A DNA stretch of 23,978 nt. Source: Ophiothrix spiculata. Its lineage: Eukaryota; Echinodermata; Ophiuroidea; Amphilepidida; Ophiotrichidae. Both the position numbers and the translations under genes were made by a program. The notes beneath the pieces were generated by a model, which did no database searches, was not told where the DNA came from, and saw only the letters and a program-made list of their open reading frames with translations. The stretch is from assembly GCA_000969725.1 (NCBI GenBank), contig JXSR01S008743.1. One strand, given 5' to 3'. This document shows positions 8,959-17,055 of this stretch, one piece after another (within the stretch, counting starts at the first letter, position 1; the number at the start of each line of letters is the position of its first letter).

Positions 8959-8988
8959 CTACGGTTGCCGTCAATCCTGTAGAGGAAG
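8959..8988 (+). CDS. 30-nt linker exon between SEA and TSP1
   Basis: CTACGG...GGAAG lies between a good pyrimidine-rich acceptor (TTTCTTTCACAG) and donor GTATGT. It is phase 1 at both ends and encodes S-T-V-A-V-N-P-V-E-E, with Ser split from exon c. Joining it to the TSP1 exon gives NPVEE-V-SWTTW in frame. It is short and has no domain signature, so the call rests on splice sites and frame. An additional exon near 9094 was considered and rejected because it breaks the frame into TSP1. Confidence 0.55.
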
Positions 8989-9458
8989 GTATGTCATTTC
9001 TTTGATATTTGTTTACAACCATATTTATATATATAGTAAATGGTATGCTTAATATGTGTTTGATGTCCTCTAATACGTATCGTCCTTTGTAGGCTTGGTA
9101 TTGAAGCTATTCCACAAATGATGCTCCAAACTCCAAATGTATGTAGTTCATATTTCAATTAATAAACACGCCTGCGTTAAAGATTTTTCCATATAATGTA
9201 AATAACATTCATGTTCGTCGACGATTTAAAATAAGAACGCATATGAACTGCGGAAGATTTTTAAACATATGATGGAATTAGTGGAAAGTTTGCACGAAGT
9301 GATCCAAACAACTTGAAACGCCCATGTTTCAAGGTATAGCATAACCTATATCTGATTAATTTGCTTAACAAAACTATGTATAATTCTCAAAATCTAACCA
9401 ATATTTCATCAGCTTTGCACAATCTCACCATACGATCTATCTTATATTTTTTGCACAG
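8989..9458. other. Intron before TSP1, no other feature called
   Basis: A 470-nt intron. An exon-like stretch at 9094-9139 does not fit the frame. No repeat recognised. Confidence 0.5.
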
Positions 9459-9590
9459 TTTCATGGACAACTTGGACATCCTGGAGCACATGTAGTGCAA
9501 CATGCGGACAGGGGCAAAATACAAGAACACGGACTTGTGAAGATCCAAACCAGACTGGCGATACATGTCCTGGTCCATCTACGCTTCAAA
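9459..9590 (+). CDS. TSP1 (thrombospondin type-1) repeat exon
   Basis: A 132-nt, phase 1-1 exon between TTGCACAG and GTAAGT, encoding SWTTWTSWSTCSATCGQGQ then NTRTRTCEDP and GDTCPGPS. It has the W-x-x-W-x-x-W layer (motifs for C-mannosylation), C-S-A-T-C-G (a C-x-x-S/T-C-G site for O-fucosylation) and the R-x-R-x-C ladder. Four Cys are in this exon and the next falls in the following exon (RTC). TSP1 repeats are found only in secreted or surface proteins and guide matrix contacts. A different open frame through the same bases is a shadow. Confidence 0.93.
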
Positions 9591-10124
9591 GTAAGTCATC
9601 ATCATCATCTGTCGGCTATGGCGTCTCCAGCCACAAGGCTAATTTTAATCATGAATTCTGAACTGTTCTTGAAAGAAATAATACTCTTGATTGTCTGCCA
9701 GTGCCATTTTGAATCACGTTGCACAGTGATCACTGAATTCCCTACTGAGTCTATGAAGCACCTCGATATCAGTGCGAGTTATTTTTAGAGTCCTATCTCT
9801 TACACAGATATCATTGCACACTTGAGTCTTGTTTAAGTATTTTTTTTTTACAAAGGGGTAATTCTGGTAACACATGGTAATATGAGTTGGTTCTCAACCA
9901 ATGAAATTATAGGATTATTATCAGCTACATAATGGTTGTATAATATTTGCCCTGTTGTTTTAATGATAATTAATGTCTTCTATTATTAATACACGTTTGA
10001 TATAAGCATTTACTCTATATGTTTCATTAATGAATTGACATGATTTCCGAGTGTCAGATACTCTAAGGCAACTTTGTTGTTTAATTTCAACACATATAAT
10101 TTAGAAGAACATATTTTCTTTCAG
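9591..10124. other. Intron, no other feature seen
   Basis: A 534-nt AT-rich intron that starts with a short ATC run and has a T9 tract near 9841. No coding relic recognised. Confidence 0.5.
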
Positions 10125-10178
10125 GAACATGTGGTAACAATGCAGATTCTGATCAAGACGGAGTACCCAATAGTTGTG
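10125..10178 (+). CDS. TSP1 tail fused to a decayed TSP3 repeat
   Basis: A 54-nt, phase 1-1 exon between TTCTTTCAG and GTAAAT. After a split Arg it encodes T-C-G, which supplies the fifth TSP1 Cys, and then NNADSDQDGVPNSC, the back half of a TSP3 repeat (D-S-D-Q-D-G-V-P-N-S-C). The Asp-Asn-Cys start of TSP3 is missing. The last Cys could pair within TSP1, replacing its normal sixth Cys, or act as a TSP3 Cys. It looks like a shortened TSP3 exon taken over as the end of TSP1. Confidence 0.75.
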
Positions 10179-10825
10179 GTAAATATTTGCTAAAATTCAG
10201 AGAGATAACTCTTGAACCATGTATTAGCATGGCCTCTGATACCGTACGTGTTTAATTTGTTGAGAGGAATATTGTGGTTAATAAGAGTATCAAAGGCCTT
10301 GCTTAAATCAAGGAAAACAGGTAACAGATATGTATATGCTACCCAAGCCGGTGGAACTGATCATCGGGCTGGTATGGTACCCCTGGTTCCGATGACCGAA
10401 GATCAATTGCTTTCATTAATTACTACATTTTTGCCAAGATTTTCATTTCTTTAAATTATGAAAAAAATAATAATTCATAATTATGTTACTTGAATCTGAC
10501 AGACTGAAACTGATAGCATTATGTACTATTATTTGGGATGTATGAATATAGCCCGAGAATTTGAAAAGAAACTATACTATTGTATGATAAAATTTGATTG
10601 ACAATAATACACAGATACAATTATTGTGCATGCGAGCTCATGTAACATCCATAATTTTATCTTAATTGTAAGTCCATTCTAGACACCTATTCAAATCAAC
10701 AGGTTTTTCTTTATATAGCCTAATTGTGTAAACTACATTTTTCAGTCCTATACCATTTTATAATTTGGCCTATAATGATCGTAATTATTATTTTTTAATA
10801 TTTTGTCACAATATTTGCGATGTAG
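10179..10825. other. Intron with a reverse-strand retrotransposon scrap
   Basis: A 647-nt intron. The retrotransposon piece at 10190-10322 begins 12 bases after the donor. The rest is AT-rich with nothing recognised. Confidence 0.6.
10190..10322 (-). pseudogene. Non-LTR retrotransposon reverse transcriptase fragment
   Basis: The reverse strand reads [20 protein letters not shown] then [20 protein letters not shown] and a stop. This is reverse-transcriptase motif A (F-L-D-L-S-K-A-F-D) followed by the Y-G-I-R-G...W-F-K-S-Y-L segment. Both flanking parts of the enzyme are missing, leaving a scrap of about 130 bp. The motif resembles the larger copy at 13905-15700 on the other strand ([14 protein letters not shown]). 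Confidence 0.8.
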
Positions 10826-10894
10826 ACAATTGCGTCAACGATGCTAATTCTGATCAGGCGGACAGTGACGGCGATGGAATTGGAAATGTCTGTG
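10826..10894 (+). CDS. TSP3 repeat exon 3
   Basis: A 69-nt, phase 1-1 exon between GCGATGTAG and GTGAGT. It encodes Asp-Asn-Cys, VNDANSDQADSDGDGIGNVC, a near-consensus type-3 repeat with the full D-S-D-G-D-G-I-G calcium run. It has the same length and phase as the TSP3 exons at 552 and 1340. Like the exon at 1340 it is followed by a 12-nt microexon and then a HYR domain, so the order TSP3-microexon-HYR occurs twice. The pyrimidine tract before the acceptor is poor. Confidence 0.88.
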
Positions 10895-11091
10895 GTGAGT
10901 ACTCGATGATAGTTTGTGATCATCAAACAAAAAGTTTGCAGCTGATACAAAAATTACGGCTTAATTGTAAATAGAAATTCTTGATTTTTATGGTTTCCCC
11001 TCTTTTACAGAGACTTAGTAGTTTGTCAATGCATTCAAATATATAGCCATATATATCAGCCATAATGTCATATTATGGCTCTTGTTTTGTT

Positions 11092-11139
11092 TAGTCCATC
11101 TAGATGGACCTCACAAGCGAGGTCCATCTGGATGGACTA
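11092..11139. repeat. Near-perfect 21-bp hairpin
   Basis: The arms TAGTCCATCTAGATGGACC(TC) and (GA)GGTCCATCTGGATGGACTA pair at 20 of 21 positions around a 6-base loop. Each arm also contains its own short palindrome (TCCATCTAGATGGA). It could be a tiny mobile-element relic. It is too short for a normal miRNA precursor. Confidence 0.75.
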
Positions 11140-11393
11140 GTTTTGTTTTAAAAATGATCAAAAGCCTCTCAAAAATGTCGACCAATTAGTAAACTGTGTT
11201 TTGCTTTTACTAGCCCTTCAGAAGGAGACCTGAGGATCTCAAGCCAAGAGATGTTAGGTAATCATTATTGATGTCCCATCAATTACAACATAGTCTTCAG
11301 GAATGATGTTTTATTGAGTGAAAACAGTGAATTATGGCCTTTTAACATTAGATGAAGTGTGATAAAGGATGGGAGACAGTGGTCAAATTATCG

Positions 11394-11780
11394 GGGTTCG
11401 CTCTTCAGTCCGAAAGTTCGCTAAAGGCTAGCTAGTCCGAAACGGTTTTCAATCGGGAAAATAACCTTCAAAAGGCTCGCTAGTCCGAAAAAACAACTCG
11501 CTGGTCCGAAGGTACGCTACCCTGGAAAAAATCAAGTACAATTCTAGTACAACATTCCTGAGATGCACATTTGGAACACAATTATAGTACAGTTTTAGTA
11601 CAAACTATTTTTGTACTCGATTTTTACTAGGGTAGTCCGAATAGGCAAATAGGCTCGTCGGTCCGAATTGTTAAAACAGCTTGCTAGACCGAATTAGAAA
11701 AATGGCTCGCCAGTCCGAATTTTAGAAAGAGCTCGTTAATCCGAATATGAAAAAAAGGCTCGCTAGTCTGAATTTTGAAA
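11394..11780. repeat. Degenerate minisatellite, core GCTCGCTAGTCCGAA
   Basis: About ten copies of a core close to GGCTCGCTAGTCCGAA are separated by A/T-rich spacers, with an irregular period of roughly 25-40 bp. Variants include CTGGTCC, GTCGGTCC, GCTAGACC, GCCAGTCC, GTTAATCC and GCTAGTCTG. One copy is split by the TIR element at 11520-11632. No protein or RNA role is evident. Confidence 0.85.
11520..11632. mobile_element. 113-bp TIR element nested in the minisatellite, TA target
   Basis: The left end is CCCTGGAAAAAATCAAGTAC and the right end, reverse complemented, CCCTAGTAAAAATCGAGTAC, with about 18 of 22 matching including two more bases (AA). TA lies on both sides (11518-11519 and 11633-11634). 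Removing the element and one TA restores the unit ...CGCTAGTCCGAA. This fits a Tc1/mariner-type TA-target MITE. No coding capacity. Confidence 0.85.
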
Positions 11781-12063
11781 GTTTACCCAACCCTTAAACT
11801 GACATTACAAGACCAAAATGCACAACATTTAACCTCAAAGGTCAGAAATAATTCAATTCGTCTTATTTTCGTTTCTTTTTAATGAAAAACAGTTACTTAC
11901 CGCCAAAAACGCAAGTGTTGAACTATTATAATCTTTGCCCAACTGATATATTTACAATTTTCAAAATGCACCATAATTTTAGTATTGGTCGTCACACATC
12001 CATTATTTTTTCTGTTATGGGACCTCATTGGAAATAAGCTTGCTTCTTTTGTTAAGGCGTATG

Positions 12064-12727
12064 ACTCAATGTTACGTGTTTGCAAGTTTATTTTGTACCA
12101 TAACTTTTTAACAAAGTGCTTAAAGTTAATAAAAGTATACATTTCCAGAAAGGAATTTTCACAAGGAACATGATGGTGATGTTGATTTTTGAGAAAATCA
12201 CGAAAAACACATTTTTTGGCCATTTGGGTTTCCATCCAAGCTAAAAATAACATTAAAAAAAAATGACCTAGGAATGGGAATTTTGATTTTAAACACCCAC
12301 TCGGATGTTGCGTCATTTTTACTTTTTTAGGATTTTGGCCAATTTTTTGATTTTCATGCCAAATAAGGTCAAAAAATGACAAAAAATGGATAAAAGTGAA
12401 TTTTTGATCTTATTTTGCATGAAAATCAAAAAATTGGCCAAAATCCTAAAAAGTATAAATGACGCAACATGCGAGTTGGTGTTTAAAATTCCCATTCCTA
12501 GGTCATTTTATTTTAAAATGTTATTTTTAACTTGGATGGAAGCCCAAATGGCCAAAAAATGTATGTTTCGTTATTTTCTCAAAAAATGTGATTTTAGGTC
12601 AAAAATCAACATCACCATCATGTTCCTTGTGAAAATTCCTTTCTGGGAATGTATACTTTTATTAACTTTAAGCACTTTGTTAAAAAGTTTTGGTACAAAA
12701 TAAACTTGCAAAAACGTAACATTGAGT
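12064..12727. repeat. Long near-palindrome (about 315-340-bp arms)
   Basis: The left arm starts ACTCAATGTTACGTGTTTGC and the right arm ends with its near complement at 12727 (...AACGTAACATTGAGT). The arms match along their whole length with scattered mismatches and small indels (about 90% by eye) and meet near 12380-12385 with almost no spacer. In the + strand intron transcript this would fold into a very long hairpin. It may be a foldback transposon or a head-to-head duplication. No target duplication was recognised. Confidence 0.9.
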
Positions 12728-12769
12728 AAGGTGCATACACCCCATAAGGGGGGAAAGCACGTTACTCAA
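12722..12769. repeat. Short hairpin at the right edge of the palindrome
   Basis: TTGAGTAAGGTGC (12722-12734) and GCACGTTACTCAA (12757-12769) pair at 12 of 13 positions, with CCCCATAAGGGG between them. It overlaps the outer end of the right palindrome arm and may be part of the same element. Confidence 0.65.
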
Positions 12770-12974
12770 TTTAAAAAAACATTTATATATATATTTTATA
12801 TCACTGATGTGATCGGATTCTAACCAACCACTCTGTTAAATTTATTAATGCGATATAGTATAGTGAAGCAAGTCAAAGAGTCAGATAGATACGCTGCATA
12901 TTAATACTTGTTCTGCAATTTTAATGTTTTAACGTCATTACAATTGTTTACATACTTGTTTTATTTCTCTCCAG

Positions 12975-12986
12975 ATACGGTGGCTG
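12975..12986 (+). CDS. 12-nt microexon encoding D-T-V-A
   Basis: ATACGGTGGCTG lies between acceptor TTATTTCTCTCCAG and donor GTAAGTATTTC. It is phase 1-1 and encodes Asp-Thr-Val-Ala. It matches the microexon at 1749 in length, phase, first five bases, first 11 bases of the following intron, and position between a TSP3 repeat and a HYR domain. The two are therefore probably copies of one ancestral exon. Annotation pipelines usually miss exons this short. Confidence 0.65.
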
Positions 12987-13188
12987 GTAAGTATTTCGAT
13001 ATTTATTTTGATATACACTACTTTAAAATCACCTGGTAATAACACGACGAAATCATTAATAGGTAAATATCATAGAAAACCACCTACCCCACGCGTTTTC
13101 CTCGTCGACTAACCGAAAGGAACCAACCATTGACCATCCTAAAGAGAAATCAGATTAAAATTATTAAATGCAGTCCAAAAATTCCTGA

Positions 13189-13428
13189 TATTATTGAAAT
13201 CATTAAATTTCCTACAAATCAAATCTGCAGGGTGCGTACGATGAGAGCTTGTGAGACTACGCATCGGTAATGAAAATGCACAGCGCGTATCTTGATTGGT
13301 TGCTTGCACGGCGATCGCGTGAAAAGAAAAGTCTTTCGTACTGCGTGAGGTGAGACGCTTGCTTACTCTACGCATTTGTTGCGTTCAAAATTTCATGATT
13401 TGTAGGAAATTTAATGACTTCAATAATA
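13189..13428. mobile_element. 240-bp MITE with 33-bp inverted ends
   Basis: The left end TATTATTGAAATCATTAAAT continues to 13221. The right end (13396-13428), reverse complemented, matches it at 32 of 33 positions. The outermost TA on each side could be the target duplication of a TA-type element. The interior is GC-richer than its surroundings and has no real coding frame. Confidence 0.85.
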
Positions 13429-13536
13429 GTTGCTCTTCACCACAAGGATAAAGTACAATTCGTCATGTGAAAACATCAACGTCTGACATGTGTATATTTG
13501 TAATTATTTCATTAAGTCTAATTTAATTCAATTTGA

Positions 13537-13573
13537 TTAATTTAATTTAATTTAATTTAATTTAATTTAATTT
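13537..13573. repeat. (TTTAA)n pentanucleotide microsatellite
   Basis: About seven uninterrupted TTTAA units, with degenerate units on either side. Confidence 0.93.
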
Positions 13574-13904
13574 GTTAATTGGTTAATTTAATTTTTAGTT
13601 TCAAACTACACATTTTACCACATAATGTATCATAACGAAAAAGAAAAAATACAGCAGAAAGAGTTGAAATGGCCTCTGAAAACCACAACCATACATAGAT
13701 TAACGGGTTGTGCAAGTCGCACAACTCTGCCCAACAAAATAAAAACGCAGTATGTGCATTTCTTTCCTTTTTGCTTGTAGAAATCCTGCACAAATGAGCA
13801 TATGATTCTCTTTCATATCCTAAGGCAGTATCTACTAACATACCGTATGTAAATACCGTCTTTAGCAAAGGAATGGATTGAAGTGAAATTGCACTGATGT
13901 GGAA

Positions 13905-15700
13905 TGGAAGTATCTAAAATAATAAGTAAACTAGGAACTAGTAAAAGTGCTGATCATGATGAAATCAAATCGGGTGTCATTAAGAAAATTGGGAAAGAAA
14001 CTGCATATCCCTTATCATTGATCTTCAACGAATCTTTGTGGAATTGTAGTAAAAGTAGTTCCAATATTCAAGAAAGATAGCCCTGAATCATTTGGCAATT
14101 ACAGACCAGTTTCAGTGTTACCTTGCCTTTCAAAAATCCTTGAACGAATTGTTTACAATCGTACATATGATTTCTTAACAAAACATAATGGTTTTTTTTA
14201 TGAAAAACAGTACGGATTTCGAACAAACCATTCAATATATATGGCAGTTTTAGATTTGTTAATGACATCGATAAGGCAAATGATAAAAACATGAAAACTA
14301 TAGGTATCTTCATGGATTTATCAAAAGCTTTTGATACTATTGACCATAATATATTATTGCATAAATTGTATCATTATGGATTCAGAGGTATATCTTATGA
14401 CTGGTTCCAAAATTATTTAAACAATACGTCGTTTATAATTCCTCAATTTTACAAACTTAGAGAAAACGTTATTTGTGGCATTCCCCAAGGGTCGATCTTG
14501 GGTCCGTTACTTTTTATATTATATATGAATGACATATGTAATTATGTAATTATGTTACTTTGCTAAATACAATTCTTTTTGCTGACGACACAACTGTTTT
14601 TTATTTTCATAAAGATATTTCGGTTTTATGTGATATTGTCAGCAGTGAATTAACAGAAATTTGTAATTGGTTCTAAGCTAACAAATTATCTCTAAATGCA
14701 AAGAAAACAAACATGATGTTCATTGGTACTCGTATGCAAACGTAACGTGTTCAGATAAAAATATTAACCTCGATGGATGCACTTTAAATCGTGTGCGTGA
14801 AGCTAAATTCAGAGGAATAATAATCGATGAAAACTTAACAATGGAAAAACAAGTTGAAACTGTTTGCAGAACGTGTTCTAGGAATATTGGCGTACTTAAT
14901 AAGTTGAAAACTTTCCTTCCACAAAATATCTTATACAAATTATACTGTAAATAATTGTACTTTGGTGTTGCCCTACATTAATTACGGTCTTTTGTTATGG
15001 GAAATTGCAACAAAGGATTAATAAATAAGGTTTAACGTCTTAAAAAACGAGCAATGAGGATAATTTCAAACAGTGCATATCTTTGACCTACTAAAACCAT
15101 ATTTACTGCATTAAATTGTCTTAACATATTTGACATGTATTTGAAAGAAACCTCTATATTTATGTTTAAATACAAACAGGGATTGTTACCTTCATCTTTT
15201 GATAATTTGTTTACTACAAATTGTGAGAACCATCAATACAATACAATACACGAAATAAAAACGACTTTGAAATCCCATACATCGGTTTAACATTGGATCT
15301 AAAATATGGAATCGTTTACCAAATCGTGTCAAAGATTCAATGTCAATAGACCATTTTAAGAAAAATATAAAAACTATGTTATTAAATTCAAATTAATGTT
15401 TTTCTTAAATTCATCGTGTTTATTCATGTATTAATATTATGTATGCACTAATTCTTTGACATATGTTTCTTTTTGAGATTCAATGTTCTGTTTGGTAACT
15501 TCTTAAGAGGCTACGAGTGGTTGAGTGGAGTGTAAGAGGGTATGTGAGTGAAATATTTCACTTCATCGTGTATTTTTTTGCTTTTATTGTCTTCTGTTTG
15601 TAAAGGGGTGCAACACTCGACAGGCTTTTTACTTCTGGTTGCATCTCTTCCATCTGTTTGTTTTTATGTTAATTTTATTTTGTTTTTGATGAAAATAAAA
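13905..15700 (+). pseudogene. Degenerate non-LTR retrotransposon (reverse transcriptase and 3' region)
   Basis: Successive + strand frames read KSADHDEIKSGVIKKIGKE (about 13950), VVPIFKKDSPESFGNYRPVS then VLPCLSKILERIVYNR (14049-14162), [20 protein letters not shown] (motif A, 14310-14370), [13 protein letters not shown] (14478-14516), FADDTT (motif C, 14578-14595) and GIIIDENLTMEKQVETVC (14812-14865). A weak C-terminal match follows around 15030-15210. Frameshifts and internal stops break the frame at many points (for example near 14265, 14560 and 14676), and no endonuclease domain is seen. It is a 5'-truncated dead copy. The 3' limit is a guess. Confidence 0.85.
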
Positions 15701-15794
15701 ATTGTTTGGTGGAAATCTGCTATGCTTATACTGCATTTTTACTTTTTTTTGGGTCTTAGTAGGTCTTATGGTTTGTATTTCTTCTGAATCGTGT

Positions 15795-15910
15795 AAGGAT
15801 CTTCCAAAGCAAATTCACACCAATCGAAAATTATTCTGTTATTGTTTCTAGAAAAGATCTTCCAAGCAAATTCACACCAATCGAAAATTATTCAGTCATT
15901 GTTTCTAGAA
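15795..15910. repeat. Two-copy tandem duplication, 57-59-bp unit
   Basis: The units at 15795-15853 and 15854-15910 share TCTTCCAAGC-type starts, AAATTCACACCAATCGAAAA and ATTGTTTCTAGAA, with a few differences. No function evident. Confidence 0.9.
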
Positions 15911-16438
15911 ATGTGCATAGCGTGTATAAACATACATTAAAGGGGCAATTTATGATCCACTTTTCATCTTCAATGTCACCCCTATCAAAATTGAGTTTTT
16001 CTTCTAGTAAGAAGCCTTGGTATACATATAAAGTACGAACCCCAAACCATTTTTTCAAATGTGATTGCATTTTTGAGGAAAGAGAGAAACTATTTCAGTT
16101 TCTAAATACTGTCAGGATCCGACAGTAATTACAACAATTTTTAAAATACTAAAAAGCTTGTAACTATAAAATGAATGGTCGGAATCAAGTGACAAGTTTC
16201 AACATACATTTATGCTGTACGTTGTACTCTTTTATTTTATTTAGCTAGAAAAGAGGTGCAGTTTTAGTCACATCGGAATCATGAATTACGCCTTTAAGGT
16301 CTTTTGTCTTTACTAGTTTACATTATTCTTAACATGTTTTAAGTATTTAGATAAAATTTGCCATGTTTTTCAATTGTCTAAATGATTCAAATGTTCAGTA
16401 GAATATTTTTAAGACATTATACCTTCTTATTTACGTAG

Positions 16439-16657
16439 ATCGTCCGCCTCCAACCATAACATGCCCAGGTGATATCTCCAGTCGCAGCAATCCAGTCTCT
16501 TTTGTTGCGACTGCGGTCGATGCATCTGACCCGTCTCCTGTCGTATCATGTACACCATCCTCTCCATTCAGCTTCAACCAAGGAGTAAACCCAGTAACAT
16601 GCACTGCTACCAATTCAGGAGGAATCTCAGCTATGTGTTCATTTGATGTTACTTTTG
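16439..16657 (+). CDS. HYR domain exon 4
   Basis: A 219-nt, phase 1-1 exon of 73 residues: split Asp, RPPPTITCPGDISSRSNPVS, VVSCTPSSPFSFNQG, VTCTATNSGGISAMCSF and DVTF. The four Cys remain. The usual T-D-x-A-G-N turn has become T-N-S-G-G-I, so the loop after the third Cys is altered. DNA identity with HYR1 is about 98% over 16447-16553, falls to about 90% up to 16610, and is then lost. The introns on either side do not match those of HYR1. It heads the second, longer HYR cluster. Confidence 0.93.
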
Positions 16658-16839
16658 GTAAGATATAAGATTGGGCAGAATTATTGAAAATTGTTGACAA
16701 ATTGCCGTTAGTAATAAATATGCCAAATTTCAAGCAAAACACCATTATAGAAAATGATAAAAAAAATATAATAAAAGTTAATGTTATTAGTTTAATCTAA
16801 ACTAACCAGTTGATAATTTGTTTTCTTTTTTTTACATAG

Positions 16840-17055
16840 ACAACACACCACCTATTATTGTTTGTCCAGAGAATATAATAAGCTCATCTCCAAACCAGTG
16901 GTCACCAACAGTTTTTGACATAATTGATTCAACTCCTACTGTCCAATGTACTCCTGCATCGCCGTCTTCCTTGACTCCGGGAGAAAATCAAGTGACTTGT
17001 CAAGCTACGGATGATGTAGGCAATACAGCAATGTGCATGTTTATGGTTACACTAG
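16840..17055 (+). CDS. HYR domain exon 5
   Basis: A 216-nt, phase 1-1 exon of 72 residues between a long T-rich tract ending TTTACATAG and donor GTATTG. It reads split Asp, NTPPIIVCPENIISSSPNQW, SPTVFDIIDSTPTVQCTP, VTCQATDDVGNTAMCMF and MVTL. All four Cys, the Trp of the N-P-x-x-W segment and the T-D-D-V-G-N turn are present. Two isoleucines (D-I-I-D) replace the usual D-N-x-D. The intron separating it from HYR4 is only 182 nt. Confidence 0.93.

Larger units (their letters stand above)
10895..12974. other. Large repeat-rich intron
   Basis: A 2080-nt intron holding a hairpin (11092-11139), a minisatellite with a nested TIR element (11394-11780) and a long near-palindrome (12064-12727) with a small hairpin at its right edge. 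The 161-residue reverse frame at 11897-12382 is an accident of the palindrome. Confidence 0.7.
12987..16438. other. Largest intron (3452 nt), mostly transposon-derived
   Basis: It contains the TIR element at 13189-13428, the pentanucleotide repeat at 13537-13573, a retrotransposon remnant at 13905-15700 and a tandem pair at 15795-15910. The part from 15911 to 16438 is unclassified; it holds short open frames on both strands with no recognisable protein. Confidence 0.65.

Noticed and set aside
9094..9139. Exon-like stretch GCTTGGTATTGAAGC... between TTTGTAG and GTATGT
   Set aside because: Its only open frame ends in phase 0, while the TSP1 exon must be entered in phase 1. Joining the linker exon at 8959-8988 straight to TSP1 keeps the frame. 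Transcript data could still revive it.
9495..9788. A + strand open frame of 97 codons overlapping TSP1
   Set aside because: It reads the TSP1 exon in the wrong frame. The W-x-x-W-x-x-W / CSATCG frame is clearly the real one.
11897..12382. A 161-codon reverse-strand open frame, the longest uninterrupted one after the HYR exons
   Set aside because: It lies largely in the left arm of the long palindrome, is rich in Lys/Phe/His from A/T-rich sequence, and has no domain. The mirrored arm gives a similar frame on the other strand.
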